A DNA stretch of 64,000 nucleotides from NCBI RefSeq assembly GCF_016863655.1, contig NZ_BOPH01000124.1, forward strand, positions 1 through 64,000. Direction: 5' to 3'. Source of the DNA: Virgisporangium ochraceum (GTDB lineage: Bacteria; Actinomycetota; Actinomycetes; Mycobacteriales; Micromonosporaceae). Positions 7,540 through 16,656 of this stretch are shown piece after piece. The position numbers and the translations under genes are program-made. The first letter of the stretch is position 1. Every line of letters starts with the position of its first letter. Below the pieces are notes generated by a model. The model saw nothing but the letters and a program-made list of their open reading frames with translations. It was not told where the DNA came from and ran no database searches.

Positions 7540-10401
7540 GTGCCGCAGACGCAGGTAGCCGACGCCGTGCTGGGAAGCCTGGTGACGCCCTCGTTGGCGC
7601 ACCTGGCGACCCGGCTCGGCTCGGTCAACGGGATGACCGGCGCCGAGCGCGACGTGGTGCACACCGCCGCCGCGTCGGCGCTGCAGGACGCGCTGCAGCT
7701 GCGGACCAACCGGGTGCTGCTCGTCGAGCTGCACGCGGCCCGGCTCAGCGGGCGGCTGACCGCCGACGACGCGACGGCCCGGTGGCGGCAGTGGCAGGAG
7801 CTGGCCGCCGGACGCGGCTTCTGGGAGTCGTTGTCGGAGCACTACCCGACGCTGCTCGACCGGCTGGCCCGGATGGTCGGCAACCGCTGCGACGCGGCGT
7901 TCGCGTTCGCCCGCCGGTTCGCGGCCGACCGGCCGGCGATCGCGGGGCTCGTCGGCACCGACCCCGGTGAGCTCGTCGAGGTCGAGTTCGGCGCCGGTGA
8001 CAGCCACCGCGGCGGGCAGACGGTCGCGCTCGTGCGGTGCTCGGGCGCGCGGCTGGTCTACAAGCCGCGGTCCGTCGCCGTGGACGTGGCCCTGGACCGG
8101 TTCCTCGCGGGGTTCCTGACCGGTCCCGACCGGATCCGGGTCCCGGCGGTCGTGGTCGGCGACGGCTACGGCTGGGCCGCACACGTCGAGCACCGGTACT
8201 GCGCCGACGACGCCGAGCTGCACACGTTCTACCGCAACCTCGGGCACTGGCTCGCGGTGATGCGGCTGCTCGGCGGCAGCGACCTGCACGCCGAGAACCT
8301 CGTCGCGGCCGGGCCGGTACCGGTCGTGGTCGACTGCGAGACGCTGTTCACGCCGCCGCCGCCGGAACGCCCGTCCGGGTACGGGCTGGCCACCGACCGG
8401 GCCGGCGCGCTCGTCGGCAACACGGTGCTGGGCACCGGCCTGCTGCCCGGCCGCGGGCTGGGCCTGGGCTGGCGCGGCATCGACATGTCCGCGATCGGCT
8501 CGCTGCCGGGCCAGCAGCCGACGTCGCGGCTGCCGGTGATCGTCGACGACGGGACGGACCTGGCCCGGATGGGCTACGCCGACGTTCCGGCGCCGACGGC
8601 GCTCAACCACCCGAGCCCGAAGCCGGTGCTCGGCCGGTTCTGGGACGACGTCGTCACCGGGTTCGAGGAGCTGACCGGGCGGCTGCGCGGGCTCGACACG
8701 GACGGCCGGCTGGACCTCACCGGCTTCGCCGACGTCCCGATCCGGGTCGTACTGCGGTCGACCGAGAGCTACGCCGAGGTCGGCCGGATGCTGTGGCACC
8801 CCCGGTCGCTGCACGACGAGCCGGCCGCCCGGCGGCACGCCGCCGACCTGCTCGCCCGGCAGGCCGCGAACGCGCCGGGCCGTCCCGACGACCCGGTCGT
8901 GATCGACGCCGAGGTCGCCGACCTGCTCGTCGCCGACGTGCCGATGTTCACCACGACGCCCGGCGACGGGCGGATGGACGGTCCGGGCGGCACCGTCTGG
9001 GGGGACGCCCGCGACCTCGTCGGCGTGGCCCTGGACCGCTGGCGCGCCACGGACGTCGCGCTGGAACGCCTGGTGATCAGGTCGGCGATGGTGAGCGCGT
9101 ACCTCAACGAGGGGTGGCTGCCCGAGCAGCGCCGGCTCACCCCGTCAACGGTGCGCGCCGACGACCTCGACCGGCGACGGCGTGCGGCCGCCCACGGCAT
9201 CGTGCGTGACGTGGTGGACTCCGCCATCCACGCCGAGGACGGCACCGTCACGTGGATCGCCGCCGGGCTCGCCGCGACCGGCTGGGCGGTGCTTCCGCTC
9301 GCCCTCGACATGTACGCGGGCTCGCCCGGCGTGGCCGTGCTGCTCGCGGCGTACGCGCGGGAGATGGCACGCGGCCGGGCCGACCCCGTCGAGGAGGTGC
9401 CGCGACTGCTGGAACAGGTGCTGCACACGATGCGTACCGCGGAGACGCAGTGGGTCGCCGACCGGGCCCGGGTCCGCCAGGCGCGGCCGGAGTCGCCGGG
9501 CGGCTACGTCGGGGTCGGGTCGCGGATCTGGGGCTGGCTGCTGCTGGGCCGCCTCGGCGCGGTCGACCGGGCCGAGGCCCTGCGCCGCGCCGGTGACCTG
9601 CTCGTGGAGGTCCCGGGGACGCTGTCGGACGACGCGATCGACCTCATGCACGGGATGGCGGGCACCGTCGTGCCGCTGATGCGCCTGCACGAGGGCACCG
9701 GCAGCGCGGAGGCGCTGGCGCTCGCCGTCACGATCGGCGAACGGCTCACCGCGGCGGCGACCGTCCGCGACGGGCTGGCGTGGTGGACGACCAGCCCGAT
9801 GCTGCCCGAGGGCATCGGCGGGCTGGCGCACGGTGCCACCGGCATCTCGTGGGCGCTGGCCCGGCTCGCGGCGGTCACCGGCGACGCGCGGGCCCGCGAG
9901 GTCGCGGCCATGGGCTTCGACTACGAGGAGACGCTGTACGAGCCCGGGATCGGTGGCTGGCGGGACCTGCGCACGCCCGACGTCACCGTCGCCGCGTGGT
10001 GCCACGGCGCCGGCGGGATCGGCGTCGTCGCGGCCGACCTGATGCGTACCGGTTTCGGCGACGGGGACCGGTGGCGCGACGTCCTGCGCCGCGCCGGCGA
10101 GGCCTGCCGGTCGCACGGCACCGGCTGGAACCACACCATCTGCCACGGTGACCTGGGCGCGTGGGAGGTCATGCGGCTCGCGCTCGACGGTGGGGTCGGA
10201 CCGGACGGCGTCAACGTGCCGGGGCTGAGCGCGTTCGTGCTGAGCGGACTGGAGAAGTACGGACCCGTCAGCGGGTTCGCCCGTGACGTGTTCACGCCCG
10301 GGCTGCTGCCGGGGCTCGGCGGCGTGGCGTACCAGCTGCTGCGGATGCACCCCGACAGCGACCTGCCGTCGGTGATGCTGCCCGACCCGGGCGCGCCGTG
10401 A
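7540..10401 (+). CDS. lanM: Class II lanthipeptide synthetase LanM
   Basis: A 953-aa bifunctional cytoplasmic enzyme. The N-terminal part (about 90-480) is the DUF4135 dehydratase/kinase-like domain that phosphorylates and eliminates Ser/Thr of the precursor (VYKPRSVAVD and GGSDLHAENLV motifs). The C-terminal part (about 560-940) is the LanC-like cyclase with the GLAHGATGISWAL motif and the zinc ligands Cys821 in WCHGAGGIG and Cys868-His869 in ICHGDLG. The GTG at 7540 is chosen because it begins 1 nt after the precursor stop, implying coupled translation; the open frame further upstream is only a shadow of the precursor gene. Confidence 0.95.
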   Translation: MPQTQVADAVLGSLVTPSLAHLATRLGSVNGMTGAERDVVHTAAASALQDALQLRTNRVLLVELHAARLSGRLTADDATARWRQWQELAAGRGFWESLSEHYPTLLDRLARMVGNRCDAAFAFARRFAADRPAIAGLVGTDPGELVEVEFGAGDSHRGGQTVALVRCSGARLVYKPRSVAVDVALDRFLAGFLTGPDRIRVPAVVVGDGYGWAAHVEHRYCADDAELHTFYRNLGHWLAVMRLLGGSDLHAENLVAAGPVPVVVDCETLFTPPPPERPSGYGLATDRAGALVGNTVLGTGLLPGRGLGLGWRGIDMSAIGSLPGQQPTSRLPVIVDDGTDLARMGYADVPAPTALNHPSPKPVLGRFWDDVVTGFEELTGRLRGLDTDGRLDLTGFADVPIRVVLRSTESYAEVGRMLWHPRSLHDEPAARRHAADLLARQAANAPGRPDDPVVIDAEVADLLVADVPMFTTTPGDGRMDGPGGTVWGDARDLVGVALDRWRATDVALERLVIRSAMVSAYLNEGWLPEQRRLTPSTVRADDLDRRRRAAAHGIVRDVVDSAIHAEDGTVTWIAAGLAATGWAVLPLALDMYAGSPGVAVLLAAYAREMARGRADPVEEVPRLLEQVLHTMRTAETQWVADRARVRQARPESPGGYVGVGSRIWGWLLLGRLGAVDRAEALRRAGDLLVEVPGTLSDDAIDLMHGMAGTVVPLMRLHEGTGSAEALALAVTIGERLTAAATVRDGLAWWTTSPMLPEGIGGLAHGATGISWALARLAAVTGDARAREVAAMGFDYEETLYEPGIGGWRDLRTPDVTVAAWCHGAGGIGVVAADLMRTGFGDGDRWRDVLRRAGEACRSHGTGWNHTICHGDLGAWEVMRLALDGGVGPDGVNVPGLSAFVLSGLEKYGPVSGFARDVFTPGLLPGLGGVAYQLLRMHPDSDLPSVMLPDPGAP

Positions 10402-10414
10402 CGCCGGTCGCGCC

Positions 10415-12286
10415 GTGACGCCTCCGGTCGATGTCGAGCTGGAGTCGCCCTACTGGACCATCGACGATCCCGAACCGGACGTCGGGCTCCGGCAGCTGCT
10501 GCGGCGGCTGCCGGCCCAGGCGCGGACGGTCGCCGCGCTCGTCGCCCGCGCCGACCGCCGGGGCGCGGTGGCGATCGTGGCGCTCCAGCTGGTGTCGGGG
10601 GTGGCGACGACGTTCGGGCTGCTGGCCGTCACCGGGGTCCTGGAGCGGCTGCTGACCGAGCGGCGGCTGTCGGCGGCCCTGCCGGCGCTGGCGACGATGG
10701 TGGCCGCCTACGCCGTGCGGGGTGCGGTGGAGACCGCCGTCGGTCTGCTGTACGCGCGGGTGCGGCCGTCCGTGCGGCGGCTGGCCGAGGAGGAGCTGTT
10801 CTCCGCGTGCCTGCGCGTCGAGCTGGCTGCCTTCGACGACCCGCTCTTCCACGACCGGATGCAGCGGGCCCGCGACCGCGGCGTGTTCCACATCGAGCGG
10901 GCCGTCGACAACCTCGTCGGCCTGCTCGGTGCGGCCCTCGCCGTGGTCGCGGCGTCGGCGACCGTGGGCATCCTGCACCCGGTGCTGCTGCCGGTGCTGG
11001 TGCTCGGGGTGCTGCCGGAGTGCTGGTCGGTGCTGCGTTCGGCGCGGATGGCGCACCGCCACGCGACGCGGACGACCACGCTGAACCGCCGGCTGCGGAT
11101 GGTCACCGACCTGGCCGCCGAGCACGCGTCGGCCGCCGAGATCCGGGCCAACCGGTGCGGGGACTTCCTGCGCGGGGAGTACGCGTCGGTCGCGGACCCG
11201 TTGCGGGAGCAGGAGATCCGGGTCGGCACGGCGCAGGTGCGGGTGCAGGCCGTCGGCCGGATGCTCGCCGGCCTCGCGGTCGGCGCGACGTTCGCGCTGC
11301 TCGGGGTGCTGCTGCAGGCGGGGTGGATCCCGCTCGCGGTCGCCGGTGCCGCGGTGCTGGCGGTGCGCACGACCAGCGGTGCCCTGGGCGGGCTGGTGGT
11401 CGCCGCGAACCAGCTGGTGGAGCAGGGCCTGTACGTGACCGACTACCAGAACTTCCTCGCCGACGCCGCGTCCCGGAGCGGGAGGACGACCACGGCGGCG
11501 CCGCAGCCGGCGGTCTCGCACCCGGCGCCGCGCCGGATCGACGTGACCGGCGTCGACTTCGCCTACCCGGGTGGCCGGCCGGCGCTGCGCGGGATCACGC
11601 TGACCGTCCACGCTGGACAGACGATCGCGCTGGTGGGTGAGAACGGCTCGGGCAAGACGACGCTCGCGAAGATCCTGGCCGGCCTCTACACGCCCTCGGC
11701 CGGCCGGGTCAGCTGGGACGGTGTCGACCTGCGCGCGCTCGACCCGGCGGCGGTCGCCGACCGGATCGTCGTGGTGATGCAGCATCCGGTCCGCTGGCCG
11801 CACACCGCGCGGGCGAACGTGCGCGTGGGACGGCACGACCGCGCCGACCCCGGCGACGCGAAGCTGCGCGAGGCGGCCCGGTTCGCCCGCGCCGACGCCG
11901 TGGTCGAGGGGCTGCCGCAGGGCTGGGACACCCTGCTGTCGCGGTACTTCCGGGGCGGGGTCGACCTGTCCGGCGGGCAGTGGCAACGGATCGCGGTCGC
12001 GCGCGGGCTGTTCCGCGACGCGCCGCTGCTGATCTGGGACGAGCCGACCGCGCCGCTCGACCCGCAGGCCGAGTTCGACGTGTACGAGTCGCTGCGCCGC
12101 CTCGCCCGCGACCGCACGGTCGTGCTCATCACCCACCGGCTGGCGAGCATCCGCAACGCCGACCGCATCTACCTGCTGCACGAGGGCGCGCTGGCCGAGC
12201 AGGGCACCCACGACGAGCTGGTCGCGGCGGCCGGCCGGTACGCCGACCTGTACGCCCTGCAGGAGCGTCTGCACGCTGTGCTCTGA
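10415..12286 (+). CDS. ABC exporter, fused permease and ATPase (probable lanthipeptide transporter)
   Basis: A 623-aa half-transporter. Residues 1 to about 330 contain the six-helix permease domain. The C-terminal ATPase has Walker A GENGSGKTT near residue 408, the signature LSGGQWQRIA near 518, Walker B LLIWDEPT near 537 and the switch His in LITHR. It starts at GTG 10415, 13 nt after lanM, in the same operon. Unlike classical LanT transporters it has no N-terminal C39 cysteine-protease domain, so it probably exports the peptide without cutting the leader. Export of the lanthipeptide is inferred from gene order. Confidence 0.85.
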   Translation: MTPPVDVELESPYWTIDDPEPDVGLRQLLRRLPAQARTVAALVARADRRGAVAIVALQLVSGVATTFGLLAVTGVLERLLTERRLSAALPALATMVAAYAVRGAVETAVGLLYARVRPSVRRLAEEELFSACLRVELAAFDDPLFHDRMQRARDRGVFHIERAVDNLVGLLGAALAVVAASATVGILHPVLLPVLVLGVLPECWSVLRSARMAHRHATRTTTLNRRLRMVTDLAAEHASAAEIRANRCGDFLRGEYASVADPLREQEIRVGTAQVRVQAVGRMLAGLAVGATFALLGVLLQAGWIPLAVAGAAVLAVRTTSGALGGLVVAANQLVEQGLYVTDYQNFLADAASRSGRTTTAAPQPAVSHPAPRRIDVTGVDFAYPGGRPALRGITLTVHAGQTIALVGENGSGKTTLAKILAGLYTPSAGRVSWDGVDLRALDPAAVADRIVVVMQHPVRWPHTARANVRVGRHDRADPGDAKLREAARFARADAVVEGLPQGWDTLLSRYFRGGVDLSGGQWQRIAVARGLFRDAPLLIWDEPTAPLDPQAEFDVYESLRRLARDRTVVLITHRLASIRNADRIYLLHEGALAEQGTHDELVAAAGRYADLYALQERLHAVL

Positions 12287-12589
12287 CCCGAACGGGCGCG
12301 CGGGGACGTGGCGCGGCGGAACCGGTTCGTCATGTCGCCGGAATCGGGTACGCGACATCGCGGTCCGGTGGCGAGATCGCATGCAACCATCCGGTGCGTT
12401 CGCAGGTCTCCCATGACATGGATCCGCCGTTCAGACACCGATCGGCACCCATCGTGTAACGGATTAATAGAGATCAATCAGAGAAGTGCGGCGATACCCG
12501 GTTGATGCAGTAGATGTTGCCGCACGGGATGTGGTCCGGCCGTGGTCCGGAAGTTTCGAACGTCAACGACGACGACTGGAGACTCTTGC
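12287..12589. promoter_or_regulatory. Intergenic region upstream of the oligopeptide importer
   Basis: About 300 bp with no credible gene. It holds a short palindrome GAACCGGTTC at 12319-12328 and an AT-rich patch at about 12453-12486 (GTAACGGATTAATAG), unusual for this genome and a likely promoter for the ABC operon beginning at 12590. A strong terminator for the lanthipeptide operon was not seen. Confidence 0.45.
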
Positions 12590-13588
12590 GTGGTCGGGTT
12601 CCTGAGCCGCCGGCTCGCCAATTACGTGGTGCTGCTGGTGATCGCGACCAGCGTCGGCTACCTGCTGGCCGCGGCCACGCTCAACCCGCGGTTCAAGTAC
12701 GACAGCGCGCAACCGCGTCCGCCGGAAGCGGTGATCACGAAGGCGCTCGACGACGTCAACATGAACCCGGAGGATCCGGGCCTGGTGCGGCTCGGCCGGT
12801 GGGCCAAGGCGATCGTCACCGACTTCGACTTCGGTCGAACGCTGGAGAACAAGTCGATCAACGAGGAGATCGGCCGGCGCATATGGGTGAGCGTCCGGCT
12901 GCTGCTCATCGCCTCGATTCTGGGGTCGGTGATCGGCGTCGCGCTCGGGGCGTACAGCGCGGTCAACCAGTACCGGTGGAGCGACCACACGATCACGTTC
13001 GTGTCCTTCCTGGTCATATCGGTTCCGGTCTTTGTGCTGGGTGTGGCCCTGAAACAGCCCGCGATCTCGTTCAACGACACGGTCGGCACGACCGTGTTCT
13101 ATATCCAGGGCGAGTACGGCGCCGGCGGCGGCGGGTGGGGCTGGTCGGCCATCGTCGACCGGCTGGCACACCTGGTGATCCCGACGGTGTCGCTGGCGCT
13201 GGGGCTCATCGCGGTCTACAGCCGCTACCAGCGGGCCACGATGCTCGACATCCTCGGCAGCGACTTCCTGCGCACCGCCCGCGCCAAGGGCCTGCGCCGG
13301 CGCCAGGCGCTGATCAAGCACGGGCTGCGCACCGCGATGATCCCGATGGCGACGTTCTTCTCCTACCAGTTCGTGCTGATGTTCATCGGGGCGATCTTCA
13401 CCGAGAAGATCTTCGGCTGGCACGGCATGGGTGAGTTCTTCATCGACTCGCTCGGCGACAACGACATCAGCTCGGTGGCCGCGGTGGTGCTGTTCTCGGC
13501 GGTGCTGGTGCTGCTCGCCGGCATGCTCGCCGACTTCGCGTACGCGGCGCTCGACCCGCGGGTCCGCACGGGAGGAAAGCGCGCATGA
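12590..13588 (+). CDS. Oligopeptide ABC transporter permease (DppB/OppB type)
   Basis: A 332-aa inner-membrane permease with a first membrane span at residues 8-27, a large outer loop, and five further spans. The C-terminal coupling motif resembles the family EAA loop (DFLRTARAKGLRRRQALIKHGLRTA), where the permease contacts its ATPase. GTG at 12590 is preferred because GGAGA lies 7 nt upstream; the frame begins 48 nt earlier. The gene overlaps the next permease by 4 nt. With the following three genes it forms a complete oligopeptide/dipeptide/nickel-type importer; the solute is not known. Confidence 0.9.
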   Translation: MVGFLSRRLANYVVLLVIATSVGYLLAAATLNPRFKYDSAQPRPPEAVITKALDDVNMNPEDPGLVRLGRWAKAIVTDFDFGRTLENKSINEEIGRRIWVSVRLLLIASILGSVIGVALGAYSAVNQYRWSDHTITFVSFLVISVPVFVLGVALKQPAISFNDTVGTTVFYIQGEYGAGGGGWGWSAIVDRLAHLVIPTVSLALGLIAVYSRYQRATMLDILGSDFLRTARAKGLRRRQALIKHGLRTAMIPMATFFSYQFVLMFIGAIFTEKIFGWHGMGEFFIDSLGDNDISSVAAVVLFSAVLVLLAGMLADFAYAALDPRVRTGGKRA

Positions 13589-14514
13589 CCTCACCCGCAG
13601 ACCCGACGACGAAGGTGCTGGCCGAGGCGCAGGTCGTCGGCGCCGAGCAGTTGCCCGACGAGACCCCGTCGGTCTCCCGCGGACGCATGATCATGCGGCG
13701 GTTCCGGCGCAAGCGGCTGGCCATGATCGGCCTGGTCACGCTCGTGGCGCTGTTCCTGCTCGCGTTCCTCGGTCCGTACATCGCGCCGTACGACTACACG
13801 TCCAAGGACTTCGACGCGTTCCTGCAGCCGCCGACCGGCGACCACTGGTTCGGCACCAGCCAGACCGGCGGCGACCTGTTCGCGCAGACCCTGCGCGGCA
13901 TGCAGAAGTCGCTGATCATCGGCCTGCTCGCGGCGGTGATCGCGACCGGGCTGGCCGCGCTGGTCGGCGCCACCGCGGGCTACTTCGGCGGCTGGGCCGA
14001 CCGGGCCCTGATGTGGGGCCTGGACCTGCTGCTCGTGCTGCCGGCGTTCCTGATCCTGGCTCTGATCTCGCCGTCGCTGCGCGGAAAGAGCTGGATCTTC
14101 TTCGTGTTCCTGCTGGCGCTGTTCCAGTGGATGATCACGGGCCGGATCGTGCGCGGCATGACGCTCTCGCTCAAGGAGCGCGAGTACGTGCAGGCGGCCC
14201 GGTTCATGGGCGTCGGGCCGTACAAGATCATCTTCCGGCACATCCTGCCCAACATGGCCTCGCTGCTGATCATCGACGCCACGATCAACGTGGCACTGGT
14301 GATCATCGCCGAGGCCGGGCTCTCGTTCTTCGGCTTCGGCGTCCAGCCGCCCGACATCTCCCTCGGCACGCTGATCGCCGAGGGCAGCGCGTCGTTCCTC
14401 ACGACGTACTGGCTGTTCCTGTTCCCCTCGATCATGCTCGTCGCGATCGTGCTGTCGGTGAACCTCATCGGCGACGGCCTGCGTGACGCGCTCGACCCCC
14501 ACGCGGCGAAGTGA
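13585..14514 (+). CDS. Oligopeptide ABC transporter permease (DppC/OppC type)
   Basis: A 309-aa second permease subunit. The N-terminal cytoplasmic tail of about 50 residues and the first span (RRFRRKRLAMIGLVTLVALF) are typical of DppC. The coupling loop EREYVQAARFMGVGPYKIIF is the expected ATPase contact. About six membrane segments are visible. ATG 13585 overlaps the stop of the preceding permease (ATGA), so translation is coupled. It pairs with the DppB-like subunit to form the channel. Confidence 0.93.
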   Translation: MTSPADPTTKVLAEAQVVGAEQLPDETPSVSRGRMIMRRFRRKRLAMIGLVTLVALFLLAFLGPYIAPYDYTSKDFDAFLQPPTGDHWFGTSQTGGDLFAQTLRGMQKSLIIGLLAAVIATGLAALVGATAGYFGGWADRALMWGLDLLLVLPAFLILALISPSLRGKSWIFFVFLLALFQWMITGRIVRGMTLSLKEREYVQAARFMGVGPYKIIFRHILPNMASLLIIDATINVALVIIAEAGLSFFGFGVQPPDISLGTLIAEGSASFLTTYWLFLFPSIMLVAIVLSVNLIGDGLRDALDPHAAK

Positions 14515-14515
14515 C

Positions 14516-16633
14516 ATGACAGAGACGACCAGCCTTGCCAAGCCCACCGGGCCGGCCGCCGCCAACGACGTCGTGCTCGAGGTCGAGGACCTCTACGTGA
14601 CGTTCCCCAGCGAGGCCGGCGACGTCGCGGCCGTGCGCGGGATCGACTACCAGGTGCGCGCCGGCGAGGTGCTCGGCATCGTCGGCGAGTCCGGCTCCGG
14701 CAAGTCCGTCTCGTCGCTGGCGGTGATGGGACTGCTGCCGCGGCAGGCCCGGGTGTCCGGGTCCGTCCGGTACCGGGGCCAGGAGCTGCTCACCCTCGAC
14801 GACCGCGCCGCGTCCCGGATCCGGGGCAAGGAGATCGCGATGGTCTTCCAGGACCCGCTCTCCGCGCTGACCCCGGTGTACACCGTCGGCGACCAGGTGG
14901 CCGAGGCGCTGCTGATCCACCACGACATGAGCAGGAAGAAGGCCGCGGAGCGCGCCGTCGAACTGCTCGACCTGGTCGGCATCCCCAACGCGAGGCAGCG
15001 GGCGCTCGCGTTCCCGCACGAGTTCTCCGGCGGCATGCGGCAGCGGGTCACGATCGCGATCGCGATCGCCAACGACCCCGACGTCATCATCGCCGACGAG
15101 CCGACCACCGCCCTCGACGTCACCATCCAGGCGCAGATCCTCAGCGTGCTGGAGACCGCGCAGGAGGCCACCGGCGCCGCGATCGTCATCATCACGCACG
15201 ACCTCGGCGTGGTGGCCGGCTTCGCCGACCGCGTGCAGGTGATGTACGCCGGCCGGGTGGTCGAGAGCGGGTCGGTCGACGACGTGTTCTACCGCCCGCG
15301 GATGCCGTACACGCTCGGGCTGCTCGGCTCGATCCCGCGGCTCGACGCCGTGGAGCGCCAGCCGCTCACGCCGGTCGAGGGCAACCCGCCGTCGCTGGTC
15401 AACCTGCCGCCCGGGTGCAAGTTCGTGCCACGCTGCCCGCTGGCCATCGACATCTGCTCGGAGCAGGAGCCGCCGCTGGTGCGCATGGGCCGCAGCGGCG
15501 TCGCGCACACGTCGGCGTGCCACCGCAGCGACGAGGTCGAGCGGGCCGGCGCCACCAGCACCGACATCTTCCCCGCGCCCCTGGCACCGGTCGCGCCGGT
15601 GGAGCGGCTGCCCCGCGAGCAGCGCGACACGGTCCTGTCGGTCGACGGGCTGGTGCGGCACTTCGCGTTGATGAAGGGCAGCGTCTTCCGGCGGCGCACC
15701 GGCACCGTGCAGGCCGTCGACGGGGTCAGCTTCGACATCCGCGAGGGGGAGACGCTCGCGCTGGTCGGTGAGTCGGGCTGCGGCAAGACCACGACGCTGA
15801 TGGAGATCCTGAACCTGGCCCGGCCGCAGCAGGGCTCGATCGCGGTGCTCGGCCGCGACACCGCCAGGCTCGACCGCGGCGACCGGTTCACGCTGCGCCG
15901 CGACCTGCAGGTCGTGTTCCAGGACCCGATGGCCTCGCTCGACCCGCGCATGCCGATCGGCGACATCCTCGCCGAACCGTTGCGCACGCACGGGGTCCCA
16001 CCGGCGGAGCGGCAGCGCCGCATCCGCGACCTGCTCAAGACGGTGGGGTTGTCGCCAGACCACGCCAACCGCTACCCCAACGAGTTCTCCGGCGGGCAGC
16101 GCCAGCGCGTCGGCATCGCCCGCGCGCTGGCGCTGCAGCCCAAGCTCGTGGTGCTCGACGAGCCGGTGTCGGCGCTCGACGTGTCGATCCGGGCCGGCGT
16201 GATCAACCTGCTCGAACACCTGAAGGTGGAGTTCGGGCTGTCGTACCTGTTCGTCGCGCACGACCTGTCGGTGGTGCGGCACATCGCCGACCGCGTGTCG
16301 GTGATGTACCTCGGTCGCATCGTGGAGAGCGGACCGGTCGACCGCGTCTTCGAGGCGTCGTCGCACCCGTACACGCAGGCGCTGCTGTCGGCGATCCCGT
16401 TGCCCGACCCGCGCCGGGAGCGCGAACGCGAACGCATCCTGCTCCGCGGCGACCTGCCCAGCCCGGCCGACCCGCCGTCGGGCTGCCGGTTCCGCACCCG
16501 CTGCCAGAAGTTTGTGGTGCTCGACGACGCCCGTCGTCAGAAGTGCATCGACGAAGACCCACCCAGCCTGCCGATCGGCGACAGCGACCACACAGCCGCC
16601 TGTCACTACGCCGAAGCGGCCCGGGTGTTGTAG
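14516..16633 (+). CDS. Fused oligopeptide ABC transporter ATPase (DppD-DppF)
   Basis: A 705-aa protein with two complete ATPase domains that power the importer. Domain 1 (about 20-330) has GESGSGKS, the signature FSGGMRQRVTIA and Walker B VIIADEPTTALD. Domain 2 (about 370-700) has GESGCGKTT, FSGGQRQRVGIA and LVVLDEPVSALD. Each half ends in the Cys-containing oligopeptide-transporter tail (PPGCKFVPRCP and PSGCRFRTRC), a motif associated with this ATPase family. The two subunits are separate proteins in many bacteria; the fusion is common in actinobacteria. ATG 14516 lies 1 nt after the permease stop codon. Confidence 0.95.
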   Translation: MTETTSLAKPTGPAAANDVVLEVEDLYVTFPSEAGDVAAVRGIDYQVRAGEVLGIVGESGSGKSVSSLAVMGLLPRQARVSGSVRYRGQELLTLDDRAASRIRGKEIAMVFQDPLSALTPVYTVGDQVAEALLIHHDMSRKKAAERAVELLDLVGIPNARQRALAFPHEFSGGMRQRVTIAIAIANDPDVIIADEPTTALDVTIQAQILSVLETAQEATGAAIVIITHDLGVVAGFADRVQVMYAGRVVESGSVDDVFYRPRMPYTLGLLGSIPRLDAVERQPLTPVEGNPPSLVNLPPGCKFVPRCPLAIDICSEQEPPLVRMGRSGVAHTSACHRSDEVERAGATSTDIFPAPLAPVAPVERLPREQRDTVLSVDGLVRHFALMKGSVFRRRTGTVQAVDGVSFDIREGETLALVGESGCGKTTTLMEILNLARPQQGSIAVLGRDTARLDRGDRFTLRRDLQVVFQDPMASLDPRMPIGDILAEPLRTHGVPPAERQRRIRDLLKTVGLSPDHANRYPNEFSGGQRQRVGIARALALQPKLVVLDEPVSALDVSIRAGVINLLEHLKVEFGLSYLFVAHDLSVVRHIADRVSVMYLGRIVESGPVDRVFEASSHPYTQALLSAIPLPDPRRERERERILLRGDLPSPADPPSGCRFRTRCQKFVVLDDARRQKCIDEDPPSLPIGDSDHTAACHYAEAARVL

Positions 16634-16656
16634 GGATCCGACTGAAGGAGGCCTCC

